A DNA stretch of 64,000 nt from Sipunculus nudus (lineage: Eukaryota > Annelida > Sipuncula > Golfingiida > Sipunculidae), in assembly GCA_026874595.1 (NCBI GenBank), contig CM049318.1, forward strand, positions 4,153,741 to 4,217,740, given 5' to 3'. Both the position numbers and the translations under genes were made by a program. Of this stretch, positions 35,001-48,259 are shown piece by piece. Position 1 is the stretch's first letter; each line of letters starts with the position of its first letter. The notes under the pieces were generated by a model. It searched no databases. It saw only the letters and a program-made list of their open reading frames with translations, and had not been told where the DNA came from.

Positions 35001-36960
35001 CTCAGTGTACAAAAAAAAATCTTTGTCCGTTAAGACCTACGATTCCTGCAAAAGAAGCTAGATCATAAAAAATGTACTTTTTCTTAAATACCATGATCGA
35101 TCTCTGCAATTATTTTTTTGTGATGTCGAAATGGTATTGAAAAAAAAAAACACAGAAAAGGGTAAAATCATCTGAACGGTTATACGCAAAACATTCAGTC
35201 CTATTTCACGGTTTTACAGGCGGGGTCACAAAAACTTGATTGCTACTTGGTGTCGCTCTCAGTTTCCTCAACTATTTTTATTTACAACATTGTATATAAT
35301 TTTTTGCGTTCCTGGTTTAGAGAAACAGCTTTGAAACCGTCTTTTGGCAAGAAAGTTCCCCTTCCCCTTTTTTTAAAACAAATGCAGCTATATCTCTCTC
35401 AAGTTTGGTTGCAATGCCCTTTCTCTGCATATTCCGTTTTGTTCCAAATAGATTATCATACTAGTATATAAGGAGATTATATGGATATACTACCTATGTA
35501 AAATGTAGATCAACGTTAAGAGGTGCATTGTTATGTTATAGGTCTGCCAGTACAAATTAATACATCATAAGTTAGTACCTGCCCCCAGTCTATTCTGCTA
35601 CCTCTTTGTGCATGAAATCACCGTCATCATTACGAAAAATGTTAAAGACGCAGTGACTGGAAAAATAATTTCTCTAGCTTTTTTTGCGGTACATCTGCCT
35701 ACGTATCCCTCAATGAAATAACCGTCGTGTAAGTACAGTTTTTTTTCGATAAAACATAGGAATGCTGACGTAACCTTATGCTCGCGAAAATTGTAAAATT
35801 ATTTTCAATGATAATTATGCATGAAAATTTGTCATCATTTATTTATTGTTTTTTTTTTCTGAATTAAAAAAAGTTTGCCATACTATTAAAAGTTTTAAAG
35901 AAAGTACCATGCTAGGTCAGTTTTCCTTTCGAAACGGTCAACCTCGGCACCAAGGTGTGCAAACACGTACCACCCACGTACTTTTTTATATAATTACGTC
36001 CAAAGTAATGATGAGATAAAAACATACAAAAGATCGTTCTCTGACAAAAACCGACATAAAAGGTGTTTTATACGATTAAGTTACTTAAGACCATGCATTT
36101 AAAATAATGGCGGAAATGGCAGAAAAATCCTGTTTCTTCTTTGTATATACGTTAAAAAAAGGTAACTATAGATTCGCATCAAGACAAGTCTATAGGAACT
36201 CAATGTATGAAATGCGGTGTCGGTCATAACCCGGTCTATTTCGTTTAAAGGGGAGTCAAATCTAATGCTGTATAATATAATCCAACAATAAATATTGACG
36301 CTAATGAGCAACCAAAGGCCCTTAATTACTACTATTTAGGAACACATATTAAACCTATAGGGAATTGTTAAGTACTATTGTTTAATCAACCTTTGTGCCA
36401 GCATTTAAGGAAACGCAAGTGTGACATTGAAGAATCCTCCAACAATATCAAATAGTATACAGGGCTTTATCCTTATAAGCAGAACACATTAAAGCTACCA
36501 TAAATTCGAAAGACAAGGGTAATCTATTACCATTGTATGGAGTCGAACCCATGGTATTCATCAATTATTATAATTTACTTATGATAAATTTGTGGATTTG
36601 ATTAGCACGGTTGATGACTACGTAAAAATTAATAAATTCATAACAGTTTTCTTGACGGGACATATAAATGTGGCATACAGGATATATTTTGAAAAAAAGT
36701 ACTTGCTGAAGCTGAGGTTGAATATTAAAAGTATTATAATCACTTTCCTATTCCACCAATAATTATACCATATTTCAATAGGCAAGAATAACTGATAAAA
36801 TAGGTATAATCAATTTGCTCATATCCCATTACATCTGATTAAATATTTTTTTGGTGGCGTTAAAGTATATCATTTCAATTTCATTCTTAACTTTGGAAAT
36901 CGTCCCTGAAATAAGGATATACACACTCCGAAAATGTAAAGGGAAATTGAAATATTGGTG
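32044..36960. other. No gene seen (32.0-37.0 kb)
   Basis: Lies between two sense solo LTRs but carries no gag, RT or integrase motif, so they do not bracket an element. The longest frame is 101 codons (32148-32453, plus strand); it matches nothing I know. It has no coding signature and I leave it unassigned. Confidence 0.5.
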
Positions 36961-38964
36961 TGTTACAGTTGTCTGATTTGTTGTGCGCAGGAGTGTTATA
37001 TGTGTCTGTTGACATTCTGATTCGTGAAGCGCAGGCATAGTTCGCTGCTATGGGAACCTCGCTTGTTGGGCGCTGCCTCGCGTGTGGGGTCTGAAGCGCA
37101 GAGACTAGAGCCCCGCGCGGCCTGGAATTTAGAGCCCGCCCCGCAAAACAAAACTTCAGTACACAACCGCTCCGCCCCGCAGTTGTAAAAACCCGCACCG
37201 TTTTCAATTTTTTTTCACAGATAGGACGTGTGTCATAGAATTACCATGCATTTTTTTTTTTATTTTAAAGAATTACCACTTACCAAAAAAAAACAATTTT
37301 TTTACTGCCACATATCACTGGAAAAGTCACTGATGTAACTGGTACACACTAATCAAATATTGCCATTGTGTCTCCTTAAAATATTTAAAGTAATTATAAA
37401 TTCAACATATTCAGATATTTTAGCTAAAAACATAATTGCAGTTTAAACATATTTACCACGCGTATGCTGCTATACGGAAACATAAAATAAAACTTAGGTA
37501 TAAAACAATCAATTTCTATTAAGTTTGTATGCCTAGAGTTACACTACTAATCTCTGGCTGCAGTAGCTAGAGGACAGTACGTATTTGCTCACCACAGATC
37601 ACACCTTTTCATTGACAAAGAGCTTCATCCTGTCCAGCCATGATCAGCTTATTGGCTGAAAAGAGAAGGGTATGGAACTACAGAGGGAGTCAGCTCTACA
37701 TCATAGTTAGAATAGATATCAAATGAGCCCCATGCTCGTTATCTCATTCTGCTTTGCTAATGTAGTCCTCTAAACTAACCAGTGCTCATTTGCTCATCCA
37801 TGATTAGCACACCTCAGTCTTTGCAATATGTATTGCTATATCCAGCTGGTGACAGATCTAGAGCCAGATGCCCCCATGCTGTGACTATTATAACATCACA
37901 GGCCTAATCCTGGTGCTTTATCCTAAGCCATGTTAGACCGGCCACAAGTATAGGCCTACAGCCTACAATTATACAACGCTATTCCCAAGTATATTTGCAA
38001 TATTTAAAAAAGTGGTCTCTGCAAAGAAAAATTTGTCTCAAAACTCAAGAAATTTATATGTCACAAGTGTAATTCAGAAAAAATGAATAACCGAAGGAAC
38101 AAAAACAGACCTGCAGTGCTTTACATTTAAGTAAATGTGATCATCTTCTCGCTATTTAACCATGTTTTCGGCCCGCAGAAACCCGCACTCAAATATCATG
38201 TTACCCGCCCAACCCCGCATATCCCATCTTTTAGCCCGCACCCGCCCCGCCCCGCCGAGATTTTTTTTTGGCCCGCCAAAAAAAGCCGCCCGTAAAAGTC
38301 AGCCCGCGGGGGCCCGAAGGTCAGGGTGGTTGCGGTCCCCGCAGCCTGTGGGGCGGGTTTTGGCCCGCGCAGGGCTCTAGTAGAGACAGCGTTCTTTTTT
38401 GGTCTAGATCTTCCGGGTCTGTTCATATGCGTGTGTATTGTTCCATGGAATTTTCCATTTCTAGAATTTTCGGGCGAGAAGCTATAAATTAGGGGCTGTG
38501 TTTAGAGCCGGCAGAGAGTAAAATATCAGCTAGCACTAAGAGCGAGCACCTTCCCGTCAGGTTTGGGATTTCTTTTCGATAATTGCAGAACTTCCAGATC
38601 TTCAACGGAATTTATACATATTTAATACAGGCTGTCTCCAGTTTGCCTTCGGATTATTACAATTTACGTTGATTATTTACGTTTACGGACTCTTGTTGAG
38701 CTGTGACAGTGGTGGTATCCAGAAATCAAAGCTTAGGACCTGGACACTCTGATACGGTACAATTTTTATTGTTATACTGTGTAATTGTATTGATTTAGTG
38801 TATTGTAATGTGAGGATTGTTTTATGAATAAATTATATTTTTTGTTAACAAAAAAACATTGACTTCTTTATTAATTCCCCTAGACGTTTCACGCTGATTT
38901 TTTTCCGTAACAAAATTTGTGCTGATCAAGATTACGTGATCTGTTGTTATTAGGTTCTGTAAAA
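36961..38964 (+). mobile_element. Solo LTR D (sense), split by a hAT element
   Basis: Starts TGTTACAGTTGTCTG at 36961 and, after the 37106-38379 insertion, continues GTAGAGACAGCG to TTAGGTTCTGTAAAA. Sense features: TATAAA at 38483-38488, followed by GGGGCTGTGTTTAGAGCC as in the other copies, and AATAAA at about 38827-38832. Flanks GGTG and GGTA are a one-mismatch 4-bp TSD. Without the insertion it is about 720 bp. Confidence 0.8.
37106..38379. mobile_element. Non-autonomous hAT element in LTR D
   Basis: Left TAGAGCCCCGCGCGGCC and, from the right end on the opposite strand, TAGAGCCCTGCGCGGGCC form TIRs. The flanks GCAGAGAC (37098-37105) and GTAGAGAC (38380-38387) are an 8-bp TSD with one mismatch, diagnostic of hAT insertion. 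The ends are GC-rich and rich in CCCGC words; the roughly 900-bp middle is ordinary AT-rich sequence without a transposase. The GC-rich open frames at the right end are composition artefacts. Confidence 0.85.
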
Positions 38965-38968
38965 GGTA

Positions 38969-39747
38969 AAAGTGAACCAAATTGATTCCTGAGTTTCATA
39001 TTTGCAATAAACACTTCAAAAGAAGATAATGGATACCATAAAAATTGAATTCCTGAAGCATGACGGAAGCTCCACATTATAATGTTACTGTGAACCAGGA
39101 ACCTGTCACATGTTGCTAGGTTACTATGTCTGGTTCTATTTTAAGCTACTACAGGCCTCCTTATCAATGTGATGTTTCAGTAGTGTCCTAGTAGTGGTTA
39201 CCTGAAGTAGAGGTTTCACATTACCCCTTCTTCAGATGAACGGGGGATAATCTAAATTAATTTCAGATAACCCCTTCATGACAATTGTTTCTTTATGCTT
39301 ATTTACTCAAGATTAATATTAATTTCGTTCTTCTTGATTTTCCGTAATTAATTTAAATACTTGAATATCTATGTCTGAATATAATGTGTCATGCGCTTTG
39401 GTGAAGCGTACAAGTCAATATAAATATAATTAAGAATATTAATACCATTTTGCTACAACTTTATTAAACAAAGAAAAGGTAATTATCAGGACCTTTATAA
39501 AAGTTAGAGACTATTATCAGTCCATCAATTATACTTAATTGGTAAGATGGACTGATAATGATGTAGACAGAAGATTATATCTAAGAAATTATCAACAGAA
39601 ACATCTACACACAAAAAAGGGACCTCTGCATACGATAAATTAATTTGTAGTTTTTCCTCCATGCCTAATTATTCAATTATTCAAAATAAATATATTTATG
39701 AAACGGCAGTATAAAGACGATAGTTTCATGTGAATTAAATCCAGGTA

Positions 39748-39816
<69 letters not shown>

Positions 39817-40820
39817 CAACTGTTAAGAATACACAGAATAAAACGGTTCTAAACAGACCTTCTACAATTAAATTCAGGACGTTCAAATAATTTGTTCTAG
39901 TTCAGCAGTACATTTGTCAGATGAAAATAAAATGATCAAGTTTGAATTATAGGATATTCTAGAAGTATTTTGGATACTCTGATAAAATAAATCGTGTTAT
40001 CAGAAAACACTCGACCAGCAGTGGTCTAAGGTAAATATTGGCAGGAGTTTTGTATTGATTTAACTCTAGATTATGATTTTCCTTCAAACTTATAGAAAGG
40101 ACTACTCATGAACTAGGAACTAAAATTCGTAACTGGCTCAGCATATGTAATTTTCTCGCAATGCACCCGGTGACTCAAATAACACACTTTAATTATCAAC
40201 CACGGATAACCAGCACGTATAAAACAAGTCCACCAAATTTTAAATTAATGCAACTTATAATGCAGGTCTTGAGCAATGCCCATCTGAAATGTTCGGAGAT
40301 CTTACAAAAGTTTAAGTAGTTTTATAAGGTTCGCTGGGTGATTATCCAACCTCATAAATCAACAAAGAGGATTGATTATATGTTTTACGAAAAAGGAAAA
40401 TTCACGGGGATCTCGCGTCAATTTGTTCATATCGACAAGCCTTAGGTTTCAAACGCTTCCCGCCAGGGCTTTTAACATTATTCACGGGGCCTGATTCTGT
40501 GGCGATCCATCAACTGTTTTCTGAGTCCCCCATTTATATGAGAGCTCACCAAGCGTGGGTATAATCAGGGTAATAAATCATTCATTGACTGACGTCGAAG
40601 TAATCGACTCCACTGTTCACTCAAGTAGGCGTGAAAAAGCATGGCATAATTTAACAAAAGGCTGAACTTTATGTTGTTGAATATTGCCGACACGTTCCGT
40701 AAACCTGTTAATTTCAACCTCTCAAGCCCCTTTCAGACAAAAAAGGGCCGCTGATGAAACATTCATCTAACACCCACTCCGTCTAAGAGGTACGGGTAAT
40801 CATTTAATCATTTATTATAC
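38969..40820. other. No gene seen; (TA)n and a hairpin
   Basis: Contains a (TA)n run at about 39751-39815 and a perfect 13-bp stem-loop at 39513-39559 (listed separately). No coding signal. Confidence 0.5.
39513..39559. repeat. Perfect 13-bp inverted repeat
   Basis: ATTATCAGTCCAT (39513-39525) and ATGGACTGATAAT (39547-39559) are exact reverse complements around a 21-nt loop. The loop itself contains AATT...AATT. Function unknown; it could be a relic of a short palindromic MITE. Confidence 0.8.
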
Positions 40821-40821
40821 T

Positions 40822-41172
40822 TGCACTAATGCCAATATCCCAGTGATTCCACCGGATTTTGTAGGGATACGGTAGTTATAAATGCTATTTTGTAATTGCA
40901 AGGCTTACCATCTACATATGTGAACAGATACGTATGTATCTGTTCATCTGAAAACGTATCCTATAAAGTTGGAAAGTTCATTACAGGTATTTAAAAGAGC
41001 TGAGAAATATGCACTTATGCCAATATCCCAGTGATACAGATGGGTTTTTAGAGCGACAGTAGTTAAATATGCTATTTTGTAATTCTTTTACGCTAACCAT
41101 CCACATATGTGAACGGCCTATAGAGTTGGAAAGTTCATTGCAGTTATTTTTTAACAGCTGAGAAATATAAGA
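40822..41172. repeat. Diverged tandem duplication, about 175-185 bp unit
   Basis: Two successive units share GCCAATATCCCAGTGAT, ATGCTATTTTGTAATT, ACATATGTGAACGG/AG, GTTGGAAAGTTCATT and GCTGAGAAATAT in the same order. The second starts near 41009. The second unit lacks a short segment around ATACGTATGTATCTGTTC. Confidence 0.75.
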
Positions 41173-41179
41173 TATTTAA

Positions 41180-42339
41180 GCAAATTTTAGCCAAATTCAT
41201 TTTAATATTCATTTTATAATGGTACATATAATGATCGCTCAATTTATTCTTGTTATGTATCAGCGTTTTAGAGCTTGTATCGTCAATGATTTGACGCTTT
41301 ACACATAAAATCATTATTATTATTATTATTATTTTAACTATTTGATATTTGGTCATATTGGTGTCCACTTTTGTCATTATATCTGATTTCTATGTATTAA
41401 GAGAGAATGAGAGGAACTAGAATACACAGTAAAGTCGGTTTTATCGAAACATACAAAAAAAAAATGAAAATAAAATACCGCCCGCCCGCAGTGATTTCTG
41501 AAAAAACAGTGCCTGAGAACCATACCTTTTTATTTTATTTTTGGCCTAACATACCTGCTGGGGCAGCACTGCATTTTGGGAAATACTTATAAAACAATTG
41601 TGGGAGAAACTCCTTGTACTAGATACGACGTGTGCCGGATGCAAGTATAGGAGTTTTAGAGATCAGGAACGCTGTACTTTTTTTGTCTTTTCATCGGACA
41701 GGGCTCTCTGGAACCCAGGGTAAGCTTCTGTTGCGCTCCAAATGCCTACGAACGCTCGACTCTGGAAGTCATTGTCAAAAGTGACGAGCGAATTTCTAGC
41801 TCTTAGACCGAAACGATCAAGCTGGTTCTTGTTGAAACCAATGACCATCGCCCTGAACCCCACACAGTCAAATGTGTGTACTCTATGCTGATAACTCGCC
41901 CTCACATTTCATCATAAGCAAAGTAATTATAGTGACCCTGTAAAATTATTATAAAGATAGGATAATAAAATCTTTTCAGATCTGACACAGTACCCCTCCC
42001 CTTGATATGCTTAATAATGCTATGTGACTCTTACGAACTTGTGGATCGAGCGTCCCGAACTCTCCATGTCGTCTTCTTATTGAAATCCCTGTATCGGGTG
42101 TATCATGCTTGTATTAAAATGAAGTAGAGTTTTCTTGTTTCTACCGGGTTTTGATTGGGTTAGAACTACCGGGTTTTTAATTGGGTATGATTGGTCAACT
42201 TAACTGAGGCTACTGGTAATTTCAGTGTCTGTTTGGATAAAGTTTAAGCGATGTATTTTGTGCGATTGCATACGTTCATTTTGTCTTCATATTATTTCTT
42301 CTTACTACTGACACCTTAGACATATAAGTACTCTAAACG
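41180..42339. other. No recognised gene; one unassigned ORF at 41663-41905 (-)
   Basis: An (ATT)n run lies at about 41307-41335. The minus-strand 80-codon frame at 41663-41905 has balanced amino-acid composition (includes GFNKNQLDRFGLRARNSL) and is not repeat-driven. It could be an exon or a retroelement fragment, but I do not recognise it and see no strong splice sites. Confidence 0.3.
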
Positions 42340-42490
42340 GTGCATAAAAAAGCGGACCGAACGGTCTCCCTGGTATATACGCTTGTTTTTCGAAAGCGGT
42401 TGATACGCCGGACCTGTCCGCCACATAGATGGGTTCGAATTCGGGATTGATCAAATATTTTCAGCTTACCAAAATGTTTCCGTAACAGTA
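42340..42490 (+). mobile_element. tRNA-like SINE, copy 2 (degraded)
   Basis: Shares AAAGCGGACCGAAC with the 27180 and 53997 copies, then AAAGCGGTTGATACGCCGGAC and the B-box-like GGTTCGAATTC. It ends TTTCCGTAACAG. The left terminal repeat is degraded to GTGCATAAAAAAGCGGACC. Confidence 0.6.
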
Positions 42491-42499
42491 TCTATTACA

Positions 42500-44351
42500 A
42501 TCATTGCAGGGAACTTTAGGTACCGTCGTCAGAAATACAAGATTTGCTGGAACAAGCAGACTAAGAGAAACATCAAGTGCGTCAATGCGTTTCTAGGTCT
42601 AAGACTGAACGACCTAGGAATTCACTTCATAGAATCCTGCCCGTTCAAACCGGAAAGACCTTTATACAATATGTCAAGAAAGCTCAGATCAAATATTTCC
42701 AAGTAACATTCATGTACCAACAAGGTCACAAAATTTTCCCCGCTATGTCTTTCACTAGGAATGTGTGGGTCGGTGATGCCCTTATATTCGAAAAGCGTTC
42801 CACCGACCCCATTAATATTCAATTAAAATACATGTACTTTATAGTCCCCGCCATATGTTTTACTAGGAAATTGCGGGACTAGTGATGCCCTTATATCTCA
42901 AAACCTTGTAATACCCCTTTAAATACAAATTGAATATCAAGATACAATAATTATGCTTGATTAGCTTTTAAGGTATCCAGATGAACTTTTTTGTTTATCT
43001 TGGAGCGATGATGAATGTATTATGTAAACTAACACAGGAGATCCAGTGGTCTAGCATTGATTCAGTCTTATGCATGATAATGGGTAACAAAATGAAAAAA
43101 TGACTGTTTGGAAAGCAAGTCGATGTCATGTTCTAAACATTAAATTTTCTGTAATTTTTTATAATTTCAAATAGTTTCTGAACTATTTAGAAATACATGT
43201 TAACATTTAATTTCACCTCATAGAAGGCAAGCTATAAACCGACTGACTCACAAAAAGACGGACGGAAAGCTAAATAGATGAAATAAAATCCCATTGAAAC
43301 AGCAACAGAATGTTAAAAAATAAAGAGAACATAATTTTAATACAACTTAAGGATAAATCGGTTTACCATCGGTTAAATAGACTAAATACTATGTTATAGA
43401 TCTGACCATACTAGGTTTAGTAATATTGCATATGTATCACTGTTTGGGTGACTTTTTCACCATTATCCCACTACCATTATTCATGGCAACCTTGAGTCAC
43501 ATTTAATATAAACGAAATCTTGATAAGTAAGGCAAACCGTAGCGGAGCGTACTGCTACAAAAAAAAAAGTTATTAACTTTATAAGTTCAGGTAAATTGTG
43601 AAACTCTGTGAGTGGCAGTATTTCATAGACCTTGCAAATTCGAATAGATACTCGTTAGTAATTAAAAACAATTAGCGTACTAAATTTGCTTTTGCTGTTA
43701 AAGAAAAACATCAAATACATCGCGTATACACTTGGGTAAATATAATTCATTTATTCTAATGACATCTTGCCCTTCTTTGAATTCTGTAACAACAGTTATC
43801 CATTACAATATATATTTTCCCAGATGATTTACGCTCCGACCCTGTCTGATAAACATAAGCAACTGTCAATGTTTGGAGTACTCTTACACTTGATATCACT
43901 GAAATCCTTGGCAGATGCACGCCAACTGCTCCAACGAGGCCAGAGCTTAATTTTATTTCTTTTATAATTCAAACCATACAGAAGCGTGTGAGCTGTCAGA
44001 TGGATATAATGTCAGTGGCAACACGGTCTGCCATCAAAGATACCGGCTTCTTTCTCTCCTTTTTTGTGACATTCTTCTCACCGGCACAGCTGGCTTGGTG
44101 TAAAAGTACTCAAAGTGTTCAAACCCTTAGTTCTAATGGCTTTTCCTCTTCGAATAGGGCATCACTTCTTTTAGACAATATACATGAAGGTCGCCACAAT
44201 ACAGAACCTCCCATGAGAAACCGTTAAACACATCAATGAAAAAACGCTTTTACTGCAAGAAACAATACACAACCCACGGTTTTCTTTCTTTATCCTAAGC
44301 TTTGGGATTTCTTAGATTTTGCAGTCCAGCTTTCTTGGAATAATCATCTTT

Positions 44352-44407
<56 letters not shown>

Positions 44408-45888
44408 TGGATATTTTTCGATAATGAGCTTTGTAGAGTAAAAAATATAGTACTTTAGTATACGACTTTTTCACTACGTTTCATAAGGTCACTTTTCGTT
44501 CTGGTTGAACTCTCTCATTGCGAGGTTTTAATCATCCTTACCTCCGCTAAAATATAGATTACCACGCTCAGTTAAATCCTTAATATCATTAAAATGAACA
44601 TGCTTCATTTAAAGTAAAACAGTTTAAAAGTGTACCATGGTTTAATATTTTGTTATCTTTTAGTTATGAACGAAGTTTGCAACAGTTACATGCTAACACC
44701 ATTATCTTTTAAAGTAAAAAAAGCTAAAATATTTTAAGAGTATTTTCATTGTTGTCTTAGACAGTATTGGGGGGGGGGGGGGGGGGGGAAACAGTGTTTT
44801 ATAGACGCTCAGATCTCATCTGAGATTAGAATAATTTTCACATCACCAGGTTTGTTCTGCAAGGATAGCAGGTTACGTTTTCCCCGAGGCTTCCAAATTT
44901 CCGGCTGATTCGTGTAAACGGTGGATAATTCCGGGGAGAAAAAAAGAGAAACGGGAAGTAGGTTTACTTGAGTGTGACTTGTTATCCTTCGTTAAAGACA
45001 AACATTAACTTCTGTGTCCATGAGTAAAGATTCTTAAAACTCCATTTCAGATAACCGTAAAAATGCATCCCCGGAGACTCTACAGCGAGGGAGTACTTAT
45101 GCAGAGCTAAATTCGTTTATCCGGCGAGCAGGAGACGTTATTAGGCCCCCTCCACGGAGCCCCTCTTGTACCTTTTCCGACCTAACCGTTTGTCCTCATC
45201 TCCCTTTAAAGACATCATTTACACCTGATTCCCAACGGTTAAATCCTCTTCTGATTGAAAAGTGTTTCATTTTTCACTACGTCACGATTTTTTCTCACGA
45301 TCAATGAATGAAGTACGCTAGTTATTTTTTAGCTGTTCTAATGGACAGGTCCATTGTTTTTTCTATTTAGGCTGAAGAGAGAAAGCGTATGTTAGGAGTC
45401 ATATATTAAAGTCTACATTTCATTTATGTTATATGCAGTTAGCTGGGAATAATCAACTGTGGTTATGATATTAGTTTGAACAAATGATTTCTTGGTATTT
45501 CGCAGATTTTCTTTCTTACTCCGAAGGTGGTTCGAGGCTTTGCATTTTATATAACAGTTTGTCTACACCAGTGGCGCCGAGTGGGGGTTGGGTAGTTATT
45601 GTGGTTTGAACATTTATCCACTTGAAGTAAGAGTAACGAAGATCAAGGCAAAGTCTCACCGAATCATTGTAAATCATTGTATAATGTCTATTTAACTACC
45701 TGCAGAAACTTTTATGAGTCTAACAGGTTCTCAGTTTTAATAACCTAAAGTCGATCATACACACTAAAACACATTACAGTATGTGTTTCTGGAACCATCA
45801 ACCACATGTACATATCCGACTTGTTACTGAAGCTGATCTGGCTTTACAAACGGTTGATTCGCCTGTCTTCAAACTAAATCAGGGTGCT
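42500..45888. other. No gene seen (42.5-45.9 kb)
   Basis: Short frames only. A (TA)n run lies at about 44357-44404 and a poly-G tract at about 44768-44788. Confidence 0.5.
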
Positions 45889-46060
45889 AAAGGCCTCCGC
45901 TAGGACAGTGTGCGCTCATTCTTTTTCGTATGTGTGGATGTGTTTGTGTGTTTGTATGTTAACAACATATCTAACGCAATCAAAAACGGAATCTGGTAAA
46001 AATTTCAGGAATTTCGGGAACGGACCAAGGAAGAAACGATTAAATTTTGGTGTTGAACCG
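45889..46060 (+). repeat. Interspersed 'CTCCGCC' repeat, copy 3
   Basis: CCTCCGCTAGGACAGTGTGC is followed by a (TG/TTTG)n stretch, GTTAACAACAT, and GGAATTTCGGGAACGGACCA then GATTAAATTTTGGTG. The order matches the copy at 3079-3215, which is shorter. Confidence 0.55.
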
Positions 46061-46064
46061 GTAT

Positions 46065-47734
46065 ATAATGTTCATCTGTGAACATCATCGATGAATAATC
46101 ACAAATGCAGAGTTACTAATGCACAAATGAACCTAGGAATATAGGCCGAATGAATGCCAGCATGGTGGAGACTTGTATATTATCAGAATGCCGATTTCTA
46201 GTTTGAATATTGCACTCGGACATTTCCCGTTCCCCGATTGATGTAAAGGGATAAGCTTTCTTTGATAGAGTTGGGGACACAACTGCCTCTATTTGAAACA
46301 CTTCCCCTGCAGGTTATTTGTGCTACTATGAAGACAATACCCTATGTTTTGATTATTTGTTTCTCTGCAGAAAAAAAATCTCCTGTATATTTTTTACAAT
46401 CGCTATTGGCTCTTCCGATTTACTCCTTTTCCATCCAAATGCCATAGAACACCGATTATATCCCAATACAATAGAAAGGCTGTACCATCACTAAACGCCC
46501 GTTTTCAATCAAATATGAACATTTAATAAAAATTTGTTATGGTGAAATGATAATGCTTATCACAGTATATACAAAAAAAACGACACACGGAACACAGAGA
46601 AAACCTTAGTACTTTCTAACTTTTTGTTGCACGGTTTTTGCTGCGTTGTAACAAGCTTTCTTTTCATTTTATTGATTACTTAATTTATGAATGTTCACAA
46701 GACTGTTTTGTCTGTAATCCTTTATAGTTTATCCCTTTCAATGAAACATTCTTTTATTTGAAGCCAGACAGTTGCTCGGTTGCTTGCAGCCGGGTAAGAT
46801 ATTTTTGGTGATGGTAATCCGTCATCTCCTAACCAACTACCTTACGAGCAGAAATGAACGTGGCAGCATGTGTTAACAAATAAAGATTATCATCAAAAGA
46901 TGTTCCTGTTTTTATTTTATTAGCTTAGTCTGCACGGAAATAAGGGTACTTAAAGCAACATTTTTTACCGGATTACAACGTTTCGACAAGTCCGTTCATC
47001 GTAAATGTAGACAGAGGTTTGGCTTGAAATCACAACTCCGTTGGCAAAGCATTAAGATGGGGTTTTTACAATTAATATTTTACGTTTAATAGAGGTTCTT
47101 TTGTACAGTTAAAATATGTGATAAAGCATTTGCCATCAGGGCATATTTCTGTATTTTACTCAAGGTAAAGGTAACAACCAGGCTAAAACGTTTTTCATAA
47201 TTTTACAAGGTGTGTGCGATATTGTCGGTATATCGATATTTCTCGTTACGGTGATTTGGAATTTTCTGTTACACATTGTGACGCCTAAATGGTTTGAGTT
47301 TAGTGAAAGGCTGGAAAAGAAGGCCGCCAACGTGTCTATATACAGTCCTCGGGTGGATTAACAAGAAATTTTCAATTAGGCTTTATGGATCATATGATCA
47401 AAGGTCCGCCCCATAATTCGAATTTCTACTCGATGACTGATTGGTTCGAAAAGAATTCCCACTGAAAAAGAAGGAAGTACCGAAGACAGGAAGGTAACTA
47501 TTAATTAATTATTTATTAATATTCCGTCATTACATCATATGTTACTGTAGAAAGATCAAGTGTCAATGGGACAGTATTATAGATCGATGACACCACATCT
47601 ATGATGTTCCGATGATGATTGTACCATGGGCAACAAACACTGATATTTGTCATTACCACAGAAATTTGGTGAGAAAATAAATACTTTTGCCTTTTTTTAG
47701 GGAAAATCTGAATTTTTTTAATGCCTTAAATGTT
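46065..47734. other. No gene seen (46.1-47.7 kb)
   Basis: Only short chance frames, nothing recognised. Confidence 0.5.
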
Positions 47735-48062
47735 TATTGTCCACTTTTTAATGCTAGCTTAACTAAGTATATATATCTGCAGCATTCCTTTCCGATTTTG
47801 GAATACCTCACAGGGCTGTACGTAATTCATGCTTTCTCCCAGATAAAGGCCATATAAACGTCCAAATTCCTGGACAAGACTAGGAACCCCGGAAAGGCGC
47901 ACTCGTTTTTGAGTGAGACGTGGCCGTTGGGCACGACCTTCCTATTACGCCTCCAGAGCGTTCTCTCTGCGTGCAGGTCGACCGTGAAAAATCTGCAGAC
48001 CTCGCGCTCGGCTGAGATCTCAACTCAAGATCGCCACACTTTAAGACCTGTGCTCTACCCCT
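47735..48062 (-). mobile_element. tRNA-derived SINE, antisense, copy 1
   Basis: Shares TTAATGCTAGCTTAACTAAG, CTGCAGCATTCC, the CTCGGCTGAGAT word and TGCTCTACCCCTGA with the copy at 63310-63490. On the minus strand the last word is TCAGGGGTAGAGCA, an A-box-like tRNA segment. The B box is diverged. Confidence 0.6.
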
Positions 48063-48099
48063 GATAAATTGGGATTTATATGGATTCATCATTACCGAA

Positions 48100-48121
48100 T
48101 TTCTTAAATTGCCACTTTCAA

Positions 48122-48161
<40 letters not shown>

Positions 48162-48250
48162 TAGATTTATATTACGCATTTTACAGGGTGATACTGCTGA
48201 AATGCACGTTACAAAACATAACAAATAGAAAGATACATAAGAAAGACATT
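48100..48250 (-). repeat. (TTA)n tail and possible LINE/SINE 3' end
   Basis: (ATT)n at 48121-48160. On the minus strand it is preceded by GTAACGTGCATTTCAGCAGT, CCTGTAAAATGCGTAATATA and AATC, resembling a retroposon 3' tail that ends in a simple repeat. Asparagine-run frames here are artefacts. Confidence 0.5.
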
Positions 48251-48259
48251 TAAAATAAC

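Noticed and set aside
38162-38492. GC-rich Pro/Arg-rich frames on both strands
   Set aside because: They lie in the CCCGC-rich terminus of the hAT element at 37106-38379 and extend past its end into the LTR.
31341-38964. Solo LTRs C and D as the two LTRs of one full-length element
   Set aside because: Copy C has its own exact ATAG duplication, copy D has its own flanks, and the sequence between them has no gag or pol motif.
47880-48224. 114-codon minus-strand frame with poly-Asn
   Set aside because: It spans an (ATT)n repeat and a SINE; no protein evidence.
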